64,000 nt of DNA from Nemophila menziesii. Its lineage: Eukaryota > Streptophyta > Magnoliopsida > Boraginales > Hydrophyllaceae. This document shows, in pieces, positions 34,823 to 44,191 of this stretch (positions within the stretch are counted from its first letter, which is position 1; each line of letters starts with the position of its first letter). Location of the stretch: NCBI GenBank assembly GCA_029959085.1, contig JARWIR010000002.1:40110233-40174232 (forward strand), read 5' to 3'. The notes under the pieces were generated by a model. That model made no database searches, was not told the DNA's origin, and was given only the letters and a program-made list of their open reading frames with translations. A program made the translations under genes and the position numbers.

Positions 34823-36020
34823 TTATTGCCTCGCATCATTGACATCCAAGGTAGAATTTGCTGGATCTTTCGTTAATTTCTCAAGGAGTTTCATGATGTG
34901 CACTTGATTAGCGTTGATTTGTGCCACATCATTGACTAAAGAAGTTTGAGCTGCTTCAAATTTTGTTAAACGCTACTCCATCTTCTCTTGCCAACTTGCT
35001 CCTTTTCTTCTTTCGAGACTTGCATAGAACCCGCTCTTCGAAAGATATCCTTGATCCAAGAATTATCAATATAACTCGTCTTAAATTCGAGTTTCTCTTC
35101 TTCACCCAATGTAACATTCGCTTTTCGCACAAGACACGTGATCATAGTCGGAAATTTTACATTATAAACTGATTTAGGAGAGACCGAAAATCGTATCACC
35201 TCCTCATAGATCAACTGTGCCACATCTACTTCTTCTCCTCTCAAAATACAGTCCAATAGTAGAGCGTTCTTCATAGTCACATCCAAAGTTCGTGTGTTTC
35301 CAAAGACATTAGCAATAAGGAAATTGTGCCAAATTCTCGCATCCGATTGAAGATATTTGTAAGGCCAAGGTGCCTTCAATTCTCCCTTATGTGATTGCAC
35401 TTTCTCCTTGTCTAATACATGCTCAAAAGGTAATTCCTCATCAAATATTTTTCGTTTAGAAACCCCTTCATCAAACTTGCAATAACCTTTCAATTCCTTA
35501 AATTTGAAGTGGTTTCTAATCTCCTCAACTGTGAAAGGATCTAGCTTTCCTCTAATCAGAACACAACCTTTACTATCTCGGCTAAAGAGGCCTAAATAGA
35601 ACTCCAAAACTAACTCATGACATAATTCAGAATGGCTTACCATGAACGTAGACCAACCCAATTTCGCACCAAGCTCTAAGAATATCTTGTATTCTCCTGT
35701 ACCAACATCTTCCTTGAATACTTTCTCATAAGCAAAAGGTAGTTCTTTTAATTGTTTCTCTGCAGAAGCTTTCAGGGCCCTTGAAGCTTCCTCTTTATCC
35801 TTGGGTGTAGGACCTTGTGAAAGTTGTGTTTTCTCCTTCACATAAAAGTAAAGCTTTTACCATTACGAACAAGCAAAGTTATACCTCCATCTTCAACATC
35901 GTCTTTACCCTTTTATTTAGAACTAGAACCTTTGTTATTTGATTTCTTCTTGATTGGATCCAATACCTTGCTTTTATTCACCTCCCTCTTGCTAGCTAAT
36001 ATTGTTGTTCTATTAGTCAT
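34823..36020 (-). pseudogene. N2 env-slot ORF (plant 'putative transposon protein' type)
   Basis: About 400 codons from MTNRTTILASKREV (ATG 36018-36020) to DARQ-stop at 34823. A basic, serine-rich N-terminus precedes a globular core: FLELGAKLGWSTFMVSHSEL, EFYLGLFSRDSKG, FTVEEIRNHFKFKELKGY, then WPYKYLQSDARIWHNFLI and NVFGNTRTLDVTMKNALLL, then DVAQLIYEEVIRFSV. That core resembles the domain annotated in plant retrotransposons as putative plant transposon protein; this is recognition, not a search result. A coiled-coil-like tail follows. Breaks: a stop near 35920, a 1-base deletion near 35855, and a frameshift near 34990. No membrane segment is seen. Confidence 0.65.
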
Positions 36021-36424
36021 CCTCAATTAACCCCCAACTCAAAGCTTTAGCAACCCTTGAAATTTGAACTTGTGATTTTTTGGTTGAACAAGCTTGATTT
36101 GGCTTAGGATATGTGAATTGATGATGAATCTCTATGTGGGTGAGGTGTATTCTTGATGGATTGGCTTGGATTTAAGAAATTGTAGGATGAATTTTGAAAA
36201 TTTGAGCTCTTGATTCTTCAATTTGATGGATTTGGTGAGGATTGGGTGCTTGAGTCTCTCTTGTAATGATGTGGAGAGAAGGTTTGATGTGTTTTTCTTG
36301 ATGATTGGGTAGTGTTTTGATGATTGGTGAAGGTTTTTATGAGCTTCAATGGAGTTGGGAGAGTTTTGGAGAAGAGAAAGAGGCTTGAGGTTTTGTAAAT
36401 TCGGAATAATAAGCTTTATACCTC

Positions 36425-36431
36425 TTTTATA
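36425..36431 (-). promoter_or_regulatory. Candidate internal TATA box before N2 env-slot ORF
   Basis: Minus-strand TATAAAAGAGG, 405 bp before the ATG at 36020 and directly downstream of the palindrome array. C2 has the same string at 60629-60635, 404 bp before its ATG. Confidence 0.45.
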
Positions 36432-36454
36432 ACCTAAATCCCGTAACTTTCTCT

Positions 36455-36740
36455 CTCTATCGGCGCGGCGCGGTGCATGGGTGCGGTACATGGGTGCACC
36501 GCAGCTTCTGTAGCTCAAAAAAATTTCGCTTCGGAAAAATACACGTGGTAGCACCCCGTGGCACGGGCTTTGGGCGTACGGTATAGGGGTGCGGTACAGG
36601 GTCCGGTACACCGCAGCCAACGCTATGATATTTTCTTGTCTCAGCATAAAACCCGCGGCATCTACCCGTGGTACGGGTTTTTGTCCTCTGCGGTACACCG
36701 CGGCTGAGGTGCGGTATACCGCACCGATGGTGTATCCTTT
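36455..36740. repeat. N2 CG-rich palindrome array
   Basis: Three units about 110-120 bp apart (start near 36462, 36578, 36689). Each has a pair of GCGGTAYACCGC-like dyads; the best is GGTGCGGTATACCGCACC at 36708-36725, an 18-bp perfect palindrome identical to E1 6287-6304. Between dyads are CCCGTGGCACGGG (about 36557) and CCCGTGGTACGGGT (about 36665), a second inverted repeat. Confidence 0.75.
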
Positions 36741-36952
36741 CTGAAAATTTTTGTTTCTTCCTAACTCGATTTCTCCAATACCTAAGCATCAAAACCACTA
36801 ATACCTTTCTAAAATATGCAATATCAACTAAAAATAACTAAACAAAACATAAACTAAAAGCGTAAAAGACATAAAAACTAAAAAAAACTACGGGTTGTCT
36901 CCCGTACATCACTTTTGTTTAACGTCTTTCAAAGTTAGACGTGTTACCTCTA
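36741..36952 (-). other. N2 post-pol spacer
   Basis: Noncoding, A-rich in element-antisense. Contains GGGTTGTCTCCCGTACATCA and CACTTTTGTTTAACGTCTT (36911-36929), the block also found after pol in N1 and C2. Confidence 0.5.
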
Positions 36953-37980
36953 TCAAGATTTGCGAATATAGCCTCCCCAACAACGAGTTAGGCTATGAAC
37001 GTCAACTAATCTGCGCTTGATCCCCTTCTTGGGTCGAATTTCTATCACCTTGGCTGAAACAACCTTAGTGACAATGAATGGTCCCATCCACGAGTCTTTG
37101 AAACTACGTGGCCTATTCTCACGTTTGTGAGCTTTCCATAGAACTTCATGGCCAACGCCAAACTCAATGTTTGGCTCAGTATCCACAGGCTTTAAGTGGA
37201 TCTTCTCAAAAGGGACTTTGTGATGTGAAAGGCTATGGATGACAGGAACGGTGGGATCTAACTTCCTTGGTTTCTTACCCAAGACATAGAAGGTCTCGGA
37301 TACATTCTTTGCATGAAGGGTGATGGTCCCTTCTTGGAAGTTGATTACACTTTGACTTGTGGCCATGAAGGACCGTCCAAGTATGATTGGAACCTTCTTA
37401 TCTGCATCAAACTCAAGTATAACAAAGTCAGTAGGGATGGCGATACTACCTGCACGGACTAAGACGTCCTTCACTGTTCCCCATGTCCTCGTAACTGAGT
37501 TGTCAGCGAACTGCAACTTCACTGGAGTTTTCTTTGATTTCTGAAGTCCAAGTCTCTCGAACACGGACTTAGGCATAAGATTCATACCAGAACCCACATC
37601 GTACATAGCTTTCACTTTGAGCATACCATTTATTTGAATAGGAAGGTTAAAACTTCCCGGATCTTTAAGATTTGTTGGTAGCTCTCGTTCACTTCTTCTC
37701 GAAACTCTTAAATTCTCTCTTGGGATCTCTACACTCGCTTCTTTCTCAGGAATAACTTGCGTAAAAACTTGTTGCGGTGTAAGTCCTTTCTTTGCTATCT
37801 CAAGCATTTGGGCGTTGATATTTTCAGCTGTATACGCCTCTACAAATGTCTTGAGTTCAGTGTCATCCTTAGGATTTGTATCAGGAATAGTTGGGGACAC
37901 TGTTTGAACAATAGGTGGTGGTTCTACCTTCTCTTTTTCTTTCTCTTTATGCACAGAAGGTGCAACTCTTGATTCCTCCT
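36953..37980 (-). pseudogene. N2 protease fused to integrase C-terminal tail
   Basis: One open frame. In element order: gag-protease spacer (PPPIVQTVSPTIPDTNPKDD, QMLEIAKKGLTPQQVF), protease with YDVGSGMNLMPKSVFERLGL (DVG at the active site), FVILEFDADKKVPIILG, ATSQSVINFQEGTITLHA. Then, with no RT, RNase H or integrase core, comes EFGVGHEVLWKAHKREN and SWMGPFIVTKVVSAKVIEIR, which resembles the GPY/F tail of gypsy integrases, and a stop at 36953. C2 has the same fusion, so the deletion belongs to the family. The first ~28 codons of the open frame (MSFFDLMSW...) come from the CACTA copy. Confidence 0.8.
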
Positions 37981-38357
37981 CTGTAAACTCTTGCTTCGTG
38001 TGGGAATCATACGTAAGGGATCCATTTATCCAACAACTCGTCCAACTCATCAGGTCGAAGAAAGACATTCATGTCCTCACAGAGTGAATGGGGTCCCAGA
38101 ATCAACAAACAAATATGAAATGTCGTCTTCTTCATGCATTCCCACGGTGGTAAGTTGTAGATGGTCAATATAACCTGCCACATGTTGTACAAGTTGTTAT
38201 GCATAGAGAACGGACAAAAACCATGGATACCCAAACCCATGAACACATTCCAAGGTTCACTAACAAACTTAAGATGTAACTGAACAATTTCCTTCCAACT
38301 ATCACCATCAACAGGATGTCGCAACATATATGGATCTGTACTCTTCCATGTACGGTG
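37981..38357 (-). repeat. 377-bp exact copy of CACTA transposase segment
   Basis: By eye identical base for base to 42230-42606, same strand, 4249 bp away. It encodes part of a TNP2-type transposase (LRHPVDGDSWKEI, GFCPFSMHNNLYNMWQVILT, YNLPPWECMKKT on the minus strand). It sits exactly at the joint between the minus-strand N2 block and a plus-strand gag block. The source copy is in its natural coding context at 42230-42606, so this one is the derived copy. Confidence 0.85.
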
Positions 38358-40557
38358 TACAAATACCAGTAGGAGGAGGTAATGGGCAGAATAATCTTAA
38401 TAATCAACAGAACCGAGTTGAACAAGACCTTCCTGGCCTTAATGTACCATTCCATGTTCAACCCATCGGTTACCGCCCTCCTGAGATTCCGAATATCAAA
38501 TTTAGACCCGATCCGGGTATGCTCAGTCAATTTCAAAGTTTCGGACTCTATACTGGTACATCAATTCAAGATCCGGTAAAATCGATCCAGAAGTTTATGC
38601 AGATTTGTGATGCCTACATTACTCCTGGTATTACACGCGGGCAACTGTATTGTCATATGTTTTCGTTTTTCTTGACCGGAAGAGCTAGCGATTGGCTAGA
38701 AAGACAACCACATGGAACCATTCATTCTTGGAGAGAATTTCAAGCCACGTTCCTTAACCGATTTTATCTGAAGAGCATGAGACTCAAAGATCAAGCCGAG
38801 CTTGCAAGATTATCCCAAGAAGATGGAGAAACAGTGGGAGAAGCATGGACAAGGTTTCAACAAAAGTTAGCTAGATGTCCGCTCCATGGTTATACACCTG
38901 CTCTACAACTTGCTATATTCTATGAAGGTCTTAATGATAACGGTAGAGAAAAGGTGGATAACATTGGAAAGGGTAATTTTGTTTCCATGAATCACAATGA
39001 AGCTTCCGAGGTTTTAGAGAATATTATGGAAAGAGAAAGAAGTTGGCCCTCAACGCGAGCTTCTGTAGCAAAGACCCGAGGAACGCTTCGTTTAGATGCA
39101 GAAACTGCAAACTCAGCTCAAATATCCGCTTTAGAAAATAAAATCAAAGAGCTGAAGATAGCGATGGAGAAGAATTTAGCCACAACAAAAGTAGTACAAG
39201 AAGCACAAGGTTGTCAACAATGTGGTGTTAACGATCATACATGGGAAGAGTGCGAATCAAATCCGCAATCTGTTTACTTTATATCCATTCGCGGAGGTTA
39301 CCAATGGGGTAACAGAAACCATCCGGGTATGCAGTATTAAAATCCACAAGGGGCCGCTAATCCTGGTCATTATCAACAGCGTCCCCAGAACAACTCTTTC
39401 CAACAGAGAGGTCAGTACCAAAATCAGAATAGTCCTGCTCCCCCACAACAACCTGATCAAGATGCCTATACTGATTCATTAGATCAGAAAGCTTTACCTC
39501 AGTACCCTCAAGAAGGATCTTTGGATCAACAAGATCTAGCTCGTTTGACCGCGAATATGAACGTGAAGAGAAGATCAGAGGACACGATGCCGTACTTCAG
39601 ATAATACGTACTCAAGTAGAACAGATGAACAAAGTTTTAACATGTTTTGTAGAACAACAGGAAGTAAAGGCAATCGAAGGAGGTGAAAACAACGTTGGGT
39701 TCGAAGCTTGCAAGGCTATATGCCTTGAAATTGAAGAAGCAAAAGAGGAAGCACCACATGCTGCCATTAGTGCCGTGGAAGTTCCAAGTACTAAAGAAAA
39801 ACCAACCAAGTCTAGCCCCGTGGAATCTGACTGTTCTGAAGTTTATGTGGAGGACGATCAAGAAAAAGCCGAATTTATAGAGCTACTGAGGAAGATGCAA
39901 GAGGAGATTAGATCGGTGGTAGACTATGCAGCTGACCTGGCTAAAGAGAAAGAGAAAGAAGCCTCAAAGGAGGAATCAGAAGATGAAGTTGCACCTGCTG
40001 TGCATGAAGAAAAAGAAGAAGAGAAGGTGGAATCGCCACCTATTATTCAACCAGTGTCATCAACTATTCCTGATACAAATACTAAGGATGACACCGTTTT
40101 CAAGACAATTGTAAAGGCGTATCAACCTAAAAATATCAACGCCCAAATGCTTTAGATTGCGAAGAGAGGACTTACACCGCAACAAGTTTATACACAAGTT
40201 ATTCATGAGAAAGAGGCGAGTGTAGAGATCCCGAGAGAGAACCTGAGGGTTTCAAGAAGAAGTGAAAGAGAGCTACCTACAAAGCTTAAAGATCCGGGAA
40301 GTTTCAATCTTCCTATTCAATTACATGGTATGCTCAAAGTGAAAGCTATGTACGATGTGGGTTCTGGTGTGAATCTTATGCCTAAGTCCGTGTTCGAAAG
40401 ACTTGGACTTCAGAAATCAAAGAAAACTCCAGTGAAGTTGCAGTTTGCTGACAACTCAGTGAAAAGGACATGGGGAACAGTGGAGGACGTCTTAGTCCGT
40501 GCAGGTAATATCGCCATCCCTAATGACTTTGTTATTCTTGAGTTTGATGCAGATAAG
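38358..40557 (+). pseudogene. Inverted gag-protease block of the N2/C2 family
   Basis: Plus strand, opposite to N2. The gag N-terminus starts within GGGNGQNNLNNQQNRVEQD and runs through the gag core (RSIQKFMQICDAYI-like at 38590, ASDWLERQPHG, TVGEAWTRFQQKLARCPLHG). The zinc knuckle CQQCGVNDHTWEEC is near 39212 and a stop is at 39340. Further frames follow (39625-40155, with ENINAQML-like spacer), then protease with YDVGSGVNLMPKSVFERLGL. It is cut at 40557 after FVILEFDADK by the leader repeat. Both ends are truncated and no LTR or primer site is attached. Closest relative: 61595-63980. Confidence 0.82.
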
Positions 40558-40807
40558 TTGTGTACTAGTGATAAGCCTATTAAATAGAAACATATTAAAT
40601 ATAATAATAAGCGTATATATAAGTATAAAATCTAGATTAAATCTAATTGATCATTAATTTTACATATTTACTAAATTAGAAAAAAATGTTAACATAGAGT
40701 TGATGCTTTCAACATTATATATTCTGCATAGGTCCATCTACACAAGTCAAAAATAAGGTCAATGGTCATGTCATTTCAATTTTCAATCAACAATACTAAG
40801 TATGATG
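40558..40807 (+). repeat. Leader module copy A (truncated)
   Basis: Homologous to 45085-45760 and 55178-55860. Shared strings: GTGATAAGCCTATTAAATAG, ACATATTTACTAAATTAGAA, GGTCCATCTACA and CATGTCATTTCA. It ends with ATGATG followed by a GTAAG splice-donor-like site at 40808. It starts exactly at the gag-protease break, so the left part of the module is missing. Confidence 0.65.
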
Positions 40808-41320
40808 GTAAGATTTAGTAATTGATCTTGTTGTACAATACATATTTTTTTTGTATATACTTATTATGTAATACATGAAAGAAAGTTTGATATACTTTAT
40901 TCTTGGTTTTTTTAATAGGTCACTATCCCTGATACTACTGGGATCAAATCTCGTGCTCCGATCTCGCAAACCCAAGTTGGGAATCAGCCGTGTTGTGACG
41001 ATATACAAAGAATGTTTGAAAATCCACGTTGCGTCAACAATAGAAATGCAGTTGATGGATGCATGGAGTATCTACCTGGAATTACTCCTTTTCCAGCTGA
41101 TCCATCAATCATTGTTTCTGCTGCGTGTGGTTGTCACCGTAACTTCCACCGTAAGGAAGAGATGCTCCTTCCTCCACCAGACCGTGTCGGAATTGTAAGT
41201 CCACCAGTTGATGGTGAGAAATTATTAATGACTGAAGATATTGTAATCTTCACTGAAATGAGGGACCAAATTCTTACATGTAAAAGAGAGAAAATTAGAA
41301 ACTCGAAACCAAAAAGTTAA
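40802..41320 (+). pseudogene. ZF-HD / mini zinc finger-like gene fragment
   Basis: If an intron at 40808-40918 (GTAAG...TTTTAATAG) is removed, two ATGs join in frame to an exon at 40919-41320 ending in a stop, about 134 codons. The exon encodes NRNAVDGCMEYLPG and SAACGCHRNFHRKEE, the second half of the ZF-HD zinc-finger domain of plant transcription factors. The first half, TIYKECLKIHVAS, is present but in another frame (near 40995), so one base has been lost. No homeodomain follows. The tail DGEKLLMTEDIVIF has a diverged duplicate at 41823. A broken gene or captured fragment; ZF-HD genes are usually intronless, so the spliced leader is odd. Confidence 0.6.
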
Positions 41321-41599
41321 AAGAAGAACACGAATTGATGTTTAGAATATAGATTGAGTAATTCAAAAAGAAATTTTATGGTGTACTATTATTATTTTTA
41401 AAAGTATTTGTTGCTTTATTATTTTAATTTAAATTATGTTAGAACATATGTTGTAAACTAAAATTGAAGTTTTGGAACAAAAAAAAAACATAATTGAAGT
41501 AATACCTTTTGATTAGTATTTGTTCTTATCCATCGTCTTCTTTGCTCATGCTTGATGGAACTTTTACGCCAGCCATACATGATTACTAAATTTCATAGA

Positions 41600-41960
41600 T
41601 GGACTGTGGAGATGAGCGAATAATAATATTCAATACCAATAATAAAGATCGATTAGGCTTTCCTGGTCGAATGTATATGCACATTCATATGCGCCTTCAA
41701 GACTTTAGCAGCTAATTATATTGGAATTATTCATCAGTCTCTCTTTGATGTTGAAGAGACGACCAAGGTAATATTATATACCTTTAGATAAAGTAATATT
41801 TTTAAAGTTTTCAACAGGCGATTCCCGGTGAGCAATTATTAAGGAATGAAGATATTGATATCCCACCGGAAGGAGTGACAAAATTCTTACATGAAAAGAA
41901 AAGAGAAAATGAGGAACGTGAAGCCAAATAGTCAAAAAAATAACATATAGTCGCCGAAGA
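41600..41960 (+). pseudogene. Diverged exon duplicate downstream of the ZF-HD fragment
   Basis: 41820-41930 encodes PGEQLLRNEDIDIPPEG and FLHEKKRENEEREAK, parallel to DGEKLLMTEDIVIFTEM in the ZF-HD fragment (41210-41260). A GTAATATT donor (41769) and TTTTCAACAG acceptor (41818) bracket a short intron-like gap, with FDVEETTK before it. Function is unknown. Confidence 0.35.
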
Positions 41961-41989
41961 GGAGAAATAAACTGTTTAGAACATAGCAG

Positions 41990-43405
41990 GAGTATGTTCT
42001 TAGGTGGGCCCCCTATGATCGGCAGCCGGGTACGAAACCTTGTCTTTTCTAAATCTATGTTTGGGAGGTAACTAACGTCGATGGTCAAAGTAAACAACCC
42101 CTTTCTTCACCCTCAATGACAGAGTAGAATCTATGCATTCTGGACAAGTTAAGTAACCTTGACCCGACCATCCTGAAGTATAAGACCTAGCGAGGTAATC
42201 ATTAGTCGTGTACAACAAACGAACCTTCACTGTAAACTCTTGCTTCGTGTGGGAATCATACGTAAGGGATCCATTTATCCAACAACTCGTCCAACTCATC
42301 AGGTCGAAGAAAGACATTCATGTCCTCACAGAGTGAATGGGGTCCCAGAATCAACAAACAAATATGAAATGTCGTCTTCTTCATGCATTCCCACGGTGGT
42401 AAGTTGTAGATGGTCAATATAACCTGCCACATGTTGTACAAGTTGTTATGCATAGAGAACGGACAAAAACCATGGATACCCAAACCCATGAACACATTCC
42501 AAGGTTCACTAACAAACTTAAGATGTAACTGAACAATTTCCTTCCAACTATCACCATCAACAGGATGTCGCAACATATATGGATCTGTACTCTTCCATGT
42601 ACGGTGCCAATTCGGCAGTGTGTCTCGAAGCATAAAGTCGCTGCAACCTCGGGGCAATCAGGGAATATCAGCGTTTCTTATGCGCTTTTAATGACCCTTC
42701 TTCGGGTCCCATCTGAATTCACTACATAGTAGACACTTGTTGAAGAATTCATTCTCCTTGTAAAATAAGGCACAATTGTTCACGCAAACATCAATGGAAG
42801 TGTACCCCATACCTATTCTTTTTTAACTTTTTGTTGCACTCCTTGTAAGACTCCGGCAAGGTATGAGGTTTGGGCAACACGCGACACAAAAGTTCAAGCA
42901 ACTCGGTGAATGATGTGTTAGTCCACTTGTTCTTCACCTTCACGTGCATTAGCTTCACGCTGAAATTTAATGAACTCATTATTGTACAACTAGGGTATAA
43001 CTCAGTCTCCAATTTCTCAAACATAGTTCCGAAACTTCCACTTGTTGAATTGTTCGAGTCTATCATCTCGGTGTCACCCGAATGGACACCACCTTCTTAA
43101 TTAGGTCTCAAATCTTCATAGTAATTCAACATTTCATTTTATACATATCGAGTCTCTAGAATTTCATCGGTCTCACCATACTTTATCCAAATCTCATACG
43201 TGGACCAAACCCAAATCGTAAAAGGTGTGACCTAACTTTGTCCACGTCATACCGACGATAATTCAAACACTTATACACGGACAAAAAAAGTTTCATTAAA
43301 ATCATTTTTTTTAGCAAATGCGAGAAATTCTTTAATCCCCTTAACAAATTCACGCGAAACACGATGAACGAAATTAATCCAACTTTTATCAATACCCGAA
43401 GCCAT
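41990..43405 (-). pseudogene. TNP2-type CACTA transposase, broken
   Basis: Starts at 43405 with MASGIDKSWINFVHRVSREF (transposase-associated N-terminal domain), a stop near 43270, then VRSHLLRFGF. 43066-42791 reads KLETELYPSCTIMSSLNFSV and FTELLELLCRVLPKPHTLP. Then come VCVNNCALFYKENEF, two stops near 42690-42660, and 42657-42256 LRHPVDGDSWKEI..LPPWECMKKT..LILGPHSLCEDMNVFLRP. After a frame change TYDSHTKQEFTVKVRLLYTT, GWSGQGYLTCPEC and a DHRR end near 42072 follow. The C-terminal half is absent. Confidence 0.85.
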
Positions 43406-43799
43406 CCTCTATTACAAATATAATCAACTATACATATATAAAAGAATACAAAATAAATATTTCATTTTTGCATTTATTTCTCATACAATACTATATCATA
43501 TAGATTATAAAATTCAACCTCTTTATAACAACCCAATCATACTATTTAACATTAACTACACAATTGTAAACGGATAAAATAAATTTTAAAAATTTTTAAT
43601 AAAGAAAAAGTACCTAATTTTGGGTAAATTTGTTTGGAGAAATTGATAATTGAGTAGGTCCCACGTTGTTCATTGGACCGGGAAAGCTTTTACTTGTGTT
43701 GAAATAATATTTCATGATTATTAGTGGGAAAAAATTGGGAGAGTTTTTAGAGAATAGTGGGAAAGATATAAAATATTAGGTATTAAGGATTTCAATTCG

Positions 43800-44171
43800 C
43801 AAATCTCTATAATAAATAAGCTACGAGCATTCGCGACTACACAAGTAGTTGCTAAAGATATAGTGGTAGTCGCTATTAATGACTACTAACGACTACCGAA
43901 GTCGTCGTAAAATACTAAAGGTCATTTGCGACTACTTGTGTCGGTGAACAAAAATAATTACAAAATTAAAATATACAAGCGACTACGTATACAACTTTAA
44001 CGTCTACTTTTAGTAATCGATAAAAACAAAATGTATTTACGACTACTTACGTAGTTGAAAAAGATGTAAAGTAGTCGGCAATACGTAGTAGTCGTTAAAG
44101 TTATATCTTTAGCTACTACAAGTATGTAGTTGAGAATGATTTAGTCACTAGAGATCACGCGTGTAGTAGTG
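43800..44171. repeat. CACTA subterminal repeats and terminus
   Basis: Repeated GCGACTAC, TACGTAGT and AGTAGTCG motifs in direct and inverted order for about 350 bp up to the CACTA end. These resemble transposase binding sites of En/Spm-type elements. The 3 bases outside are ACA (44172-44174). Confidence 0.75.
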
Positions 44172-44191
44172 ACAAGAGAAGAGAGAAAAAG

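Larger units (their letters stand above)
31711..37980 (-). mobile_element. Non-autonomous gypsy element N2, 3' part
   Basis: Minus strand: 3' LTR (31711-33224), polypurine tract (33228-33252), noncoding tract, env-slot ORF, TATA box, palindrome array, then an integrase tail fused to protease. No RT, RNase H or integrase core is present. It breaks at 37980 inside the gag-protease spacer, where a CACTA-derived segment and an inverted gag block follow. Inserted into N1 protease. C2 (56324-64000) is its closest relative here. Confidence 0.8.
41990..44171 (-). mobile_element. CACTA transposon remnant with one terminus
   Basis: The right edge reads, on the minus strand, CACTACTACACGCGTGATCT starting at 44171, the CACTA-type terminus. 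From 44160 to 43800 lie many copies of a GCGACTAC / GTAGTCG subterminal motif in both orientations. Then comes a degenerate TNP2-type transposase. No matching left terminus was found in the window; the element is cut near 41990. Confidence 0.8.

Noticed and set aside
37991..38173. Plus-strand 60-codon frame also present at 42240-42422
   Set aside because: It is only the antisense of the duplicated CACTA transposase segment.
40921..40945. CACTATCCCTGATACTACTGG as a left CACTA end
   Set aside because: Matches the CACTA end only in the first five bases, has no subterminal GCGACTAC repeats and is explained as exon sequence.
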